A stretch of DNA of 5,692 nucleotides from Labilithrix luteola. Its GTDB lineage: Bacteria > Myxococcota_A > Polyangia > Polyangiales > Polyangiaceae. The position numbers and the translations under genes were made by a program. Location of the stretch: assembly GCA_026225435.1 (NCBI GenBank), contig JAMFST010001330.1, forward strand, positions 1-5,692, written 5' to 3'. The notes under the pieces were generated by a model that did no database searches, had not been told where the DNA came from, and saw only the letters and a list, made by a program, of their open reading frames with translations. Shown one piece after another: positions 1-5,692 of this stretch. Numbering within the stretch: the stretch's first letter is position 1; every line of letters begins with the position of its first letter.

Positions 1-1
1 A

Positions 2-754
2 GGGAGCGCGCTGGGCCTGCCGCTCCACGTCCTCGCCGAGACCACCTCCACCAACGACGAGGCCAAGCACGCCGCGAAGAGCGGAGCGCCGCATGGCTCC
101 ACGTGGGTCGCCGAGCAGCAGACCGCCGGTCGCGGCCGGCAAGGGCGCACCTGGGAGAGCACGGCCGGCGAGCAGATCCTCGCCTCGACCTTGCTGCGCG
201 TGACGGTGCCGCCGGCGCGTCTTCCGCCGCTCGCGCTGGTGGTCGGCCTCGCCGTGCGCGACGCCGTCGCCAAGGCCGTGCGCCCCTCGGCCAAGGTGAG
301 GCTCAAGTGGCCCAACGACGTGCTCATCGACGGCCGCAAGGTCGCCGGCATCCTCGTCGAGGCGACCATCTCCGGTGGCAAGGTGGAGGCGGCCATCGTC
401 GGCTTCGGCGTCAACGTGCACTCGCGCAGCTTCTCCCCGGAGATCGCCGCGCGCGCCACCTCGGTGGCTCTCCACGCCGACACACCACCGGACCGCGGAC
501 AGATCCTCGCCGACATCCTCGCCGGGCTCGATCGTGACGCCGAGCACGTGCTCTCGCGCGGGCTCGGCCTGGTGCAAGCGCGCCTCCGCGAGCACGACTC
601 GCTCGCCGGTCAGAGGATCCGCACCGAGGACGGCACCACCGGCGTGGCCATGGGGATCGACGCCGAGGGGCGGCTGCTGGTGCGCGGCGACGCGGATGGA
701 ATCGTCCGGCCGCTGGTCTCCGGCGAGGTGCATCTCGTGGCTGGACCCACGTAG
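2..754 (+). CDS. birA: Biotin--[acetyl-CoA-carboxylase] ligase, 5' end outside window
   Basis: This is the C-terminal 250 residues of a biotin protein ligase, which activates biotin with ATP to biotinyl-5'-AMP and transfers it to the target lysine of the biotin carboxyl carrier protein of cytosolic biotin enzymes. The frame is open from base 2 and ends at TAG 752-754. Visible family motifs, numbered from the window edge: TSTNDEAK (15-22), the biotinyl-AMP loop GRGRQG (43-48), KWPND (102-106), GRKVAGILVE with the expected catalytic lysine at 113, and GFGVNV (134-139). A C-terminal SH3-like BPL_C domain spans about 201-247. The visible part begins just before the catalytic domain, so it cannot be told whether an N-terminal helix-turn-helix repressor domain exists (E. 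coli-type bifunctional BirA) or not. The stop lies 8 bases before the kinase gene, suggesting cotranscription. The catalytic domain looks intact. The identification is firm; only the N-terminus is unknown. Confidence 0.95.
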   Translation, partial: GSALGLPLHVLAETTSTNDEAKHAAKSGAPHGSTWVAEQQTAGRGRQGRTWESTAGEQILASTLLRVTVPPARLPPLALVVGLAVRDAVAKAVRPSAKVRLKWPNDVLIDGRKVAGILVEATISGGKVEAAIVGFGVNVHSRSFSPEIAARATSVALHADTPPDRGQILADILAGLDRDAEHVLSRGLGLVQARLREHDSLAGQRIRTEDGTTGVAMGIDAEGRLLVRGDADGIVRPLVSGEVHLVAGPT

Positions 755-762
755 TCCGCATC

Positions 763-2874
763 ATGGAGATGGAGCGCTGCGCGCACGCGGGTTGCCAGGG
801 GGTGGTGGAGGAGGGGTACTGCACGGCGTGTGGGCTCGCGCCGTCGCCCCTGCGTCCTCCCGTGGTCTCCGCCGCCGTCTCCGCCCGCTCGACGCTCTCC
901 GCGCGCGGAAGCAAGCGCAGCGCGAGCCGTCGCCTCGGCGCGCCCACGCTCGCCCGTCCCCCCTTGCCGCGGCGCGATCCGCTCGCCGCGCTGGTCCCCT
1001 TCGAGGTCCCGGCGCGGCGCCGCGTCTGTTCGAGCTGCGACCAGCCGCTCTCCCGCGAGGCCGGCTTCTGCCCCCGCTGCGGCCAGGAGTACTCCTTTCT
1101 CCCCACGCTCTCGCCCGGCGATCGCGTGGCGGAAAAATACGAGATCAAGGGGACGGTCGCCTTCGGCGGGCTCGGCTGGATCTACCTCGCGCTCGACACC
1201 GTCCTCGGTCGCTGGGTGATCCTGAAGGGGCTCCTCGACTCGAAGGATCCGAAGATGCTCGAGGTGGCGGTGCAGGAGCGCGAGTACCTGGCCGCGGTGA
1301 AGCACCCGAACATCGTCGGCATCCACGACTTCGTCACGCGCAGCGGCGGGGCCGGCGATCGTAGCGAGGGCTTCATCGTCCTCGAGTACGTCAACGGCAA
1401 GACGCTGATGACCCTGCGCAAGGAGGCGGGCGGCCCGCTCCCCCCGGCGCAGGCCTGCGCGTACATCTGGGAGATCTTGCCGGCGCTCGGCTACCTCGAC
1501 GATCTCGACCTCGTCTATTGCGACTTCAAGCCCGAGAACGTGATGGTCGAGGACGAGACGGTGAAGCTCATCGACCTCGGCGCGGTGCGCCCCGCCGGCG
1601 CCACCGACGGCGACGTGTACGGCTCGCTCGGGTACATCGCTCCGGAGGCGCACGAGGCGCCCACCTCGCGCAGCGATCTGTACAGCGTGGGGCGCGCGCT
1701 GGCGGTGCTGGTGGCGACCTTCGACTTCCAGGGGCGCTACGCCGACTCGCTCCCGCCGCCGAACGAGGTGCCGCTCTTCGCGCAGGAGGACGCGCTCCAC
1801 CGCTTCCTCCTCAAGGCGACGCGGGCCAACCCCGACGAGCGCTTCCAGAGCGCGGCCGAGATGCGCGGCCAGCTCCTCGGCGTCATGCGCGGGCTGGTGA
1901 GCAAGGACGAGCGCGGCATCGGAGGCCGTGTCGAGCGCGTCGACAGCGCGCTCTTCGAGGGGGACGACGAGCGCGCCGGGCGAGCGGACGGCTTCCCGCG
2001 CGTGCGCGTCGACCGCGACGACGAGGGGGCGGCGATCGTGCTCGCGGCCGCGGCGCTCGCCGATCCGGAGCGACGCCGCTCGATGTTCGCGCGCGCGGTC
2101 GTCGAGATGCCTGGGTCGATGGAGCTGAAGCTGCGCCTGCTCGACGAGCTCGTCACCCTCGCGCGTTTTCCGCTGGCGGAGGACCTGCTGGCGACCCTGC
2201 AGGCGACCGATCCGACCGACTGGCGCGTGGGCTGGTACCGCGGGCGCATGCGCTTCGTCGAGAAGCGCACCGCCGAGGCGCTGGCGGACTTCGAGCGGCT
2301 CGCCGCCGATCTCCCCGGCGAGCTTGCGCCGCGTCATGTGCTCGGGTTGATCCACGAACGGGAAGGGGGGGCCGGCGATCTCGCCGCGGCCGTCGCCTGC
2401 TTCGAGCGCGTCTCGCGTGCCGACGCCTCCTTCGCCAGCGCCTCGCTCGGCCTCGGGCGCTGCCGGGAGCGGCAGAAGGATCGCGCCGGAGCCATCGAGG
2501 CCTACCGCCGCGTCCCCTCGACCTCGCACCGCTACGTCGCCGCGCAGCTCGCGCTGGCCACCTTGCTCCTCTCGGACCTCGGCGGCACGCCGACCCGTTC
2601 GGATCTCGAGCACGCCGGGGAAGCCGCCGCCGCGCTCGATCCGCTCGCCGACGGTCTCGCCAAGCACGAGCTCCGCGCGACCATCTTCGCCACCGCCGCC
2701 ACGGTGCGCGGCGAGACCCGCGGCGAGGCGATCCTCGGCGTCCCCTGGGAGCCGCGCGCGCTCCGCCGCGCCGCCGAGCACGAGCTGCGCACCTGCGCCC
2801 GCTTCGTCGACGGCGACCGCAAGATCGAGCTCATCGACCGCGCCAACGCGGTTCGCCCGCTGACCTGGACCTGA
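763..2874 (+). CDS. pknG: PknG-type serine/threonine protein kinase (zinc ribbon/rubredoxin-kinase-TPR)
   Basis: A 703-residue soluble kinase predicted to phosphorylate proteins on Ser/Thr in the cytoplasm; no signal peptide or membrane segment is seen. Order of parts: a Cys4 motif (C6, C11, C20, C23); a basic Ser/Arg/Pro linker (24-88); a rubredoxin-like pair CSSC (89-92) and CPRC (103-106); a kinase domain from about 125 to 380; and an alpha-helical TPR-type region from about 440 to 600. Kinase residues: Gly-rich loop AFGGLG (133-138), ATP lysine K155, catalytic loop YCDFKPEN (252-259, with D254, K256, N259), metal-binding DLG (271-273), APE (293-295) and SDLYSVGR (304-311). GGLGWIYLALD, EILPALGYL, KLIDLGAV, PGELAP and the C-terminal ANAVRP match mycobacterial PknG as I recall it (about 750 residues), so homology extends to the end. 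Actinobacterial PknG phosphorylates GarA/OdhI; the substrate here is unknown. The start at 763 keeps the first cysteine motif; a second ATG at 769 would also do so. No clear Shine-Dalgarno precedes either, so translation may be coupled to birA. Confidence 0.93.
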   Translation: MEMERCAHAGCQGVVEEGYCTACGLAPSPLRPPVVSAAVSARSTLSARGSKRSASRRLGAPTLARPPLPRRDPLAALVPFEVPARRRVCSSCDQPLSREAGFCPRCGQEYSFLPTLSPGDRVAEKYEIKGTVAFGGLGWIYLALDTVLGRWVILKGLLDSKDPKMLEVAVQEREYLAAVKHPNIVGIHDFVTRSGGAGDRSEGFIVLEYVNGKTLMTLRKEAGGPLPPAQACAYIWEILPALGYLDDLDLVYCDFKPENVMVEDETVKLIDLGAVRPAGATDGDVYGSLGYIAPEAHEAPTSRSDLYSVGRALAVLVATFDFQGRYADSLPPPNEVPLFAQEDALHRFLLKATRANPDERFQSAAEMRGQLLGVMRGLVSKDERGIGGRVERVDSALFEGDDERAGRADGFPRVRVDRDDEGAAIVLAAAALADPERRRSMFARAVVEMPGSMELKLRLLDELVTLARFPLAEDLLATLQATDPTDWRVGWYRGRMRFVEKRTAEALADFERLAADLPGELAPRHVLGLIHEREGGAGDLAAAVACFERVSRADASFASASLGLGRCRERQKDRAGAIEAYRRVPSTSHRYVAAQLALATLLLSDLGGTPTRSDLEHAGEAAAALDPLADGLAKHELRATIFATAATVRGETRGEAILGVPWEPRALRRAAEHELRTCARFVDGDRKIELIDRANAVRPLTWT

Positions 2875-2876
2875 TG
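2872..2876 (+). other. TGATG stop/start overlap between kinase and Omp85 genes
   Basis: The kinase stop TGA (2872-2874) shares its last base with the ATG (2874-2876) of the outer-membrane protein gene. No good Shine-Dalgarno is seen in the preceding bases. This layout is typical of termination-reinitiation, where ribosomes finishing the upstream gene start the downstream one, and it would tie the amounts of the two proteins together. The coupling itself is inferred from the arrangement. Confidence 0.85.
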
Positions 2877-4724
2877 CCCCGATCGCTCCTCCCGCTCGCC
2901 TTCGCGTCGGCGTCCGTCCTCGTCTCGATCTCGCGCCTCGCGCGTGCCGACGAGCCGCCGGTGACGGTGAGCCACGGCCTGTCTCCCTACGAGGAGGAGA
3001 CGCTGGCCATCGCCGAGCGCGATCACCACATGACGCGCGATCCGGCGCCGGAAGGGAAGATCGTCGAGGACATCGAGTACGCGCGCTTCGACGTCATCGA
3101 CAAGCGCGACCCGCTCCCCGAATGGGTCGACATCTTCCACGCGACGACGCGCGTGTCGGTCATCCGCCGCGAGATCCTGCAGATGCAGGACGCCCCCTTC
3201 CAGCAGAGCCTGGCCGACGAGACCGAGCGCAACCTGCGCGCGTACTCGCAGTTCAGCGTCGTGCTGGTGAAGGCCGAGCGCGGCAGCCGCCCCGACCGCG
3301 TGCGCCTCCTGGTGGTGACCAAGGACGTGTGGAGCCTGCGCGAGAACTGGGACTTCGGCATCGGCCAGGGGGGCCTGCAGTTCCTCACTCTCCAGACCAC
3401 CGAGATCAACCTCGCCGGCACCCTGCAATCGGTGAGCGCCAGCTTCCAGGAGCTCCCCAAGTCGGCCTCCTACGGGGTCAGCTACGTGGCCCCGCGCTTC
3501 AACGCGCACCGGCTCGTGTTCGGCGCCGACGCCAGCGTCATCGTCAACCGCGACACGGGCTCGGCCGAGGGGACCGCCGGCTCGGCGCACATCGCGCGGC
3601 CGCTCTTCTCCACGCGCACCGAGTGGTCGTGGGGAATCGGCAGCTCGTGGGTGGTCGACGTGGCCCGCCGTTACATCAACACCGACGTCGCCCAGTACGT
3701 CGCGGCCGGCAACCAGACGGTCCCCTGGGAGTGGAACGAGCGGAACTTCACCGAGACGGCCGCCACCACGCGCTCCTTCGGCATCCGCAACAAGGACGAC
3801 TTCACCCTCGGCTTCGAGATGAACGTCCGCGCGTACACCTACCCGACCAGCAACAACCGCGACGGGAGCGGCAGCTCGCCCTCGGGCGCGGCCGTCGATC
3901 AGTTCCTCCGCGCCGAGGCGCCGGTCTCCGATACCCGGGTCGGCCCCTTCGCCCAGTGGCACCACTACAAGACCGACTTTCTCCGCCTGTACGACGTCGA
4001 TTCGCTCTCCTTGCAGGAGGACTTTCGCCTCGGGCTCGACACCTACCTGCGCGTCTACCCGGTCATCAGCGCGCTCGGCTCGTCGCGCGATTTTCTCGGC
4101 TCGTACGCCGCGGTGCAGGAGACCTGGCCGGTCGGTGACGGGATGTTCCGCGTGTACGCGGAGAACACCACCGAGGCCGAGACACACGAGATCACCGACG
4201 GGCGCGTCGACGCCGACGTGCACTTCGTCTCCCCCAAGACCCCGGCGGGGCGCCTGGTGGTCGACGGCTACGGGCTCGACCGTTACCGCAATTACCTGAA
4301 CCTCACCTCGGTCATCGGCGGCGACACCCGCATCCGCGGCTACCCGACCGGCGCCTTCCTCGGGCGGGATCTCCTCGCTGCCAACGTCGAGTGGCGCACC
4401 CGCGGGATCGACATCTTCAAGGTGATCTTCGCCGGCGTCGCCTTCTACGACGCGGGCGACGCCTTCGACGCGTTCAGCGGAATCAACCTGAAACAATCGG
4501 TCGGCGGCGGAGTTCGCGCCGTGTTCCCCCAGCTCCAGCGGCTCGCCGTGCGCCTCGACGTGGGCGTACCTCTGGTCGACCGAAACGAGCCCGGCATCGC
4601 CCCGGTCGGGGTCTACCTGACCGCCGGGCAGGCCTTCGGCGTCAGCTCGGTCACCCCCCCGGGCGGCATCGGCACCGATGGCAACATCGGATCGCTGAAC
4701 CAGGTCGGCGTCCTTGGCTACTGA
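2874..4724 (+). CDS. BamA/TamA (Omp85) family outer-membrane protein with a single POTRA-like domain
   Basis: A 616-residue predicted outer-membrane beta-barrel. Residues 1-25 form a Sec signal peptide: Arg at 3, a hydrophobic stretch, then ARA (23-25) before DEPP, the likely signal peptidase I site. After a charged segment (26-62), residues about 65-150 look like one POTRA domain, with strand-helix-helix-strand-strand order, a conserved-looking RNLR (119-122) and a closing strand running into KDVWSL (150-155). The rest alternates polar and hydrophobic residues as barrel strands do. Two Omp85 hallmarks are visible: the L6-loop motif IRGY (487-490) and FYDAGDA (524-530). A likely beta-signal strand ends at F588, followed by a 28-residue Gly-rich tail. 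BamA has five POTRAs and TamA three, so this is a shorter class and not the essential BamA itself. Role could be insertion or export of particular outer-membrane proteins or lipids; no substrate can be named. The frame is open far upstream, but translation before 2874 is low-complexity Arg/Ala-rich and the signal peptide fixes this start. Confidence 0.88.
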   Translation: MPRSLLPLAFASASVLVSISRLARADEPPVTVSHGLSPYEEETLAIAERDHHMTRDPAPEGKIVEDIEYARFDVIDKRDPLPEWVDIFHATTRVSVIRREILQMQDAPFQQSLADETERNLRAYSQFSVVLVKAERGSRPDRVRLLVVTKDVWSLRENWDFGIGQGGLQFLTLQTTEINLAGTLQSVSASFQELPKSASYGVSYVAPRFNAHRLVFGADASVIVNRDTGSAEGTAGSAHIARPLFSTRTEWSWGIGSSWVVDVARRYINTDVAQYVAAGNQTVPWEWNERNFTETAATTRSFGIRNKDDFTLGFEMNVRAYTYPTSNNRDGSGSSPSGAAVDQFLRAEAPVSDTRVGPFAQWHHYKTDFLRLYDVDSLSLQEDFRLGLDTYLRVYPVISALGSSRDFLGSYAAVQETWPVGDGMFRVYAENTTEAETHEITDGRVDADVHFVSPKTPAGRLVVDGYGLDRYRNYLNLTSVIGGDTRIRGYPTGAFLGRDLLAANVEWRTRGIDIFKVIFAGVAFYDAGDAFDAFSGINLKQSVGGGVRAVFPQLQRLAVRLDVGVPLVDRNEPGIAPVGVYLTAGQAFGVSSVTPPGGIGTDGNIGSLNQVGVLGY

Positions 4725-4733
4725 TCGTAGTAG
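4722..4733 (+). other. In-frame triple stop (TGA..TAG TAG) after the Omp85 gene
   Basis: The Omp85 stop TGA (4722-4724) is followed in the same frame by TAG at 4728-4730 and TAG at 4731-4733. These would catch any readthrough just before the ribosome binding site of the next gene. No hairpin terminator is seen in this 30-base gap, so transcription probably continues. Confidence 0.6.
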
Positions 4734-4740
4734 CGTGGGA

Positions 4741-4747
4741 GAGGTGA
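4741..4747 (+). promoter_or_regulatory. Ribosome binding site for the GTG-started zinc-ribbon gene
   Basis: GAGGTGA matches seven contiguous bases of the canonical anti-Shine-Dalgarno complement and lies seven bases before GTG 4755. It decides the start of the next gene: in that frame a TAG at 4731 blocks any earlier start, and the next in-frame ATG (5124) would remove both zinc-ribbon motifs. It is the only strong ribosome binding site in the window, in contrast to the coupled-looking starts at 763 and 2874. Confidence 0.8.
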
Positions 4748-4754
4748 GGCGGTT

Positions 4755-5692
4755 GTGAGAGTCTGTTCTCGCTGCGGAACGAGCTACGGGGATGCGGAGC
4801 TGTTCTGCGATCTCGACGGCGAGGCGCTCGCCAGCGAGGCCGAGCTTTTCGGCTCGGGCGAGACTCCGACGCTCAAGATCCGTGTCGGCGAGGGCTGCAG
4901 CGCCTGCGGCGAGCGGCTGGCCAACGACGGCGAGGGCTACTGCCGCGCCTGCGGCTATCGCCTCGAAGCGGCGCGCCGTGACGGCAAGGTGCTCATCGAG
5001 GGGGGCGTGAAGGTCGGCTCCTTCGAGGTGATCGCCGCCGCCGGCGACGAGCTGCGCGGTCGCGACACGCGCTTGCCGCCGGGCGACCCGGCCAGGGAGC
5101 GCGATCTCGTGGTGGGCAGCACCATGGCCATCGACCTCGAGGCGCAAGCGCTGGAGATGCTGGGCAAGGCCGGGACGGCGGACACCTTCGGCGGGGCGAC
5201 GGTGGTCGAGCGCGGGCAAGATCCGCGGCGGGGCGACTTCCTCGTCCTCTCGCCGTCGCCACCCGGCGCCTTCCTCTTCGCCACCGTGCTCGACGTCGAG
5301 CTGGACCTGGCGCTGCGGCTCCTCGATCGCGCCGTGCAGCTGGCGCACGCGATGGAGACGCACGGCTTCTTCTTCCGTCCGGCGTCGCAAGATCTCTACG
5401 CGACCATGGAGGGGCCGACGCAGCTGTGGGTGCGCCGCCTGCGCGGCCTGCGCCGGCTCGCTCGCGGGGAGCGCTTCGACGTGGCGCCGCTGTTCCAGGC
5501 GCTGGGTGACGCGTTCTTGCCGCTGCCGCTCGCGCGCACGTCGTCCGAGGTGCTCCACCTGGTGTGCGTGCACTCGCCCGCGCTCGGGGACAGCCGGCTG
5601 ACCATCGACCAGGCACGCGCCCGGCTGGCCAACGCCTTCGCCGCGCCCGGTGGCCCTTACGGCACCAACGTCTCCGTCTCCACCGACACCCC
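4755..5692 (+). CDS. Zinc-ribbon protein with possible degenerate kinase region, possibly leading into a PP2C domain; 3' end outside window
   Basis: The frame starts at GTG 4755 and stays open to the window end (312 full codons plus CC, which can only encode proline). No signal peptide or membrane span is seen, so it is probably cytosolic. The N-terminus carries CSRCG (4-8) and FCDLDG (17-22), the widespread CxxC...FCxxDG ribbon in which Asp takes the place of the last cysteine. A full Cys4 ribbon follows: CSAC (48-51) and CRAC (63-66). Residues about 80-290 are not confidently assigned. The stretch 185-275, with an Ala/Leu-rich helix (AVQLAHAMETHGFFF), RRLRGLRRLARGERFD and ALGDAFLPLPL, loosely resembles a kinase C-lobe but lacks recognisable HRD, DFG or APE motifs, so it would be a pseudokinase if it is a kinase fold at all. 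The last visible residues (NVSVSTDTP) resemble the first strand of PP2C phosphatases; this rests on only a few residues. The neighbouring PknG-type kinase makes a kinase-regulatory or phosphatase role plausible but unproven. Confidence 0.75.
   Translation, partial: MRVCSRCGTSYGDAELFCDLDGEALASEAELFGSGETPTLKIRVGEGCSACGERLANDGEGYCRACGYRLEAARRDGKVLIEGGVKVGSFEVIAAAGDELRGRDTRLPPGDPARERDLVVGSTMAIDLEAQALEMLGKAGTADTFGGATVVERGQDPRRGDFLVLSPSPPGAFLFATVLDVELDLALRLLDRAVQLAHAMETHGFFFRPASQDLYATMEGPTQLWVRRLRGLRRLARGERFDVAPLFQALGDAFLPLPLARTSSEVLHLVCVHSPALGDSRLTIDQARARLANAFAAPGGPYGTNVSVSTDT

Noticed and set aside
375..1364. Open frame of 329 codons on the + strand across the birA/kinase junction
   Set aside because: It overlaps two well-supported genes in another frame and is Arg/Pro/Ala/Ser-rich with no motif.
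1348..2380. 13-base direct repeat GGGGCCGGCGATC at 1348-1360 and 2368-2380
   Set aside because: Both copies encode the same short GAGD loop in frame in a GC-rich gene; two copies 1 kb apart are best explained by chance and codon bias.
610..2781. Long open frame (723 codons) on the minus strand opposite the kinase gene
   Set aside because: It is a mirror of strongly G/C-biased codon use in the kinase gene; the translation is Arg/Glu/Ala-rich low complexity with no recognisable domain, while the + strand has full PknG motifs.
1518..2873. Upstream open extension of the Omp85 frame, suggesting a kinase-Omp85 fusion or an earlier start
   Set aside because: The extension translates to low-complexity Arg/Ala/Gly-rich sequence overlapping the intact kinase gene, whereas ATG 2874 begins a clean signal peptide.
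2874..4724. Assigning the outer-membrane protein as housekeeping BamA
   Set aside because: Only one POTRA-like domain fits before the barrel, against five in BamA, and the context lacks usual bamA neighbours such as skp, lpxD or rseP.
4725..4754. Intergenic gap considered as a terminator or promoter
   Set aside because: It is only 30 bases and holds stops plus a ribosome binding site; no stem-loop with a T-tract and no promoter elements could be made out.
2532..5573. Open frame of 1013 codons on the minus strand
   Set aside because: It spans the complement of parts of three convincing + strand genes and their junctions, with biased Arg/Ala/Val/His composition and no motif; a compositional shadow.

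Overview
The window is very GC-rich and almost entirely coding. Four genes lie head to tail on the + strand, and no intergenic gap exceeds 30 bases. The third gene encodes a signal-peptide-bearing Omp85-type outer-membrane barrel, so the organism is Gram-negative (diderm). The strong G/C preference at third codon positions, the zinc-ribbon Ser/Thr signalling proteins and the single-POTRA Omp85 protein together suggest a myxobacterium or related Myxococcota. That placement is an inference and was not tested by a search.

Layout: (1) 2-754, the C-terminal 250 residues of a biotin--protein ligase (BirA), cut by the left edge. (2) 763-2874, a complete 703-residue PknG-type Ser/Thr kinase: N-terminal zinc-binding cysteines, rubredoxin-like module, kinase domain, C-terminal TPR region. 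It matches the mycobacterial PknG layout along nearly its whole length. (3) 2874-4724, a 616-residue outer-membrane protein of the BamA/TamA (Omp85) superfamily with one POTRA-like domain; its start codon overlaps the kinase stop codon (TGATG). (4) 4755-5692, a GTG-initiated protein cut by the right edge, with two N-terminal zinc-ribbon-like motifs, then a long region that may be a degenerate kinase fold, and an ending that may be the beginning of a PP2C-type phosphatase domain.

The spacings (8-base gap, 1-base overlap, 30-base gap) and shared strand suggest one transcription unit. The striking part is the PknG-type kinase physically coupled to an outer-membrane Omp85 protein and followed by a second zinc-ribbon protein. 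In actinobacteria pknG sits with glnX/glnH and controls 2-oxoglutarate dehydrogenase through the FHA protein GarA/OdhI; none of those partners is in this window. A cytosolic kinase, a possible opposing phosphatase or pseudokinase, and an outer-membrane protein could form a signalling unit, but that is a hypothesis from gene order. I saw no RNA genes, mobile elements, CRISPR arrays or convincing terminators.
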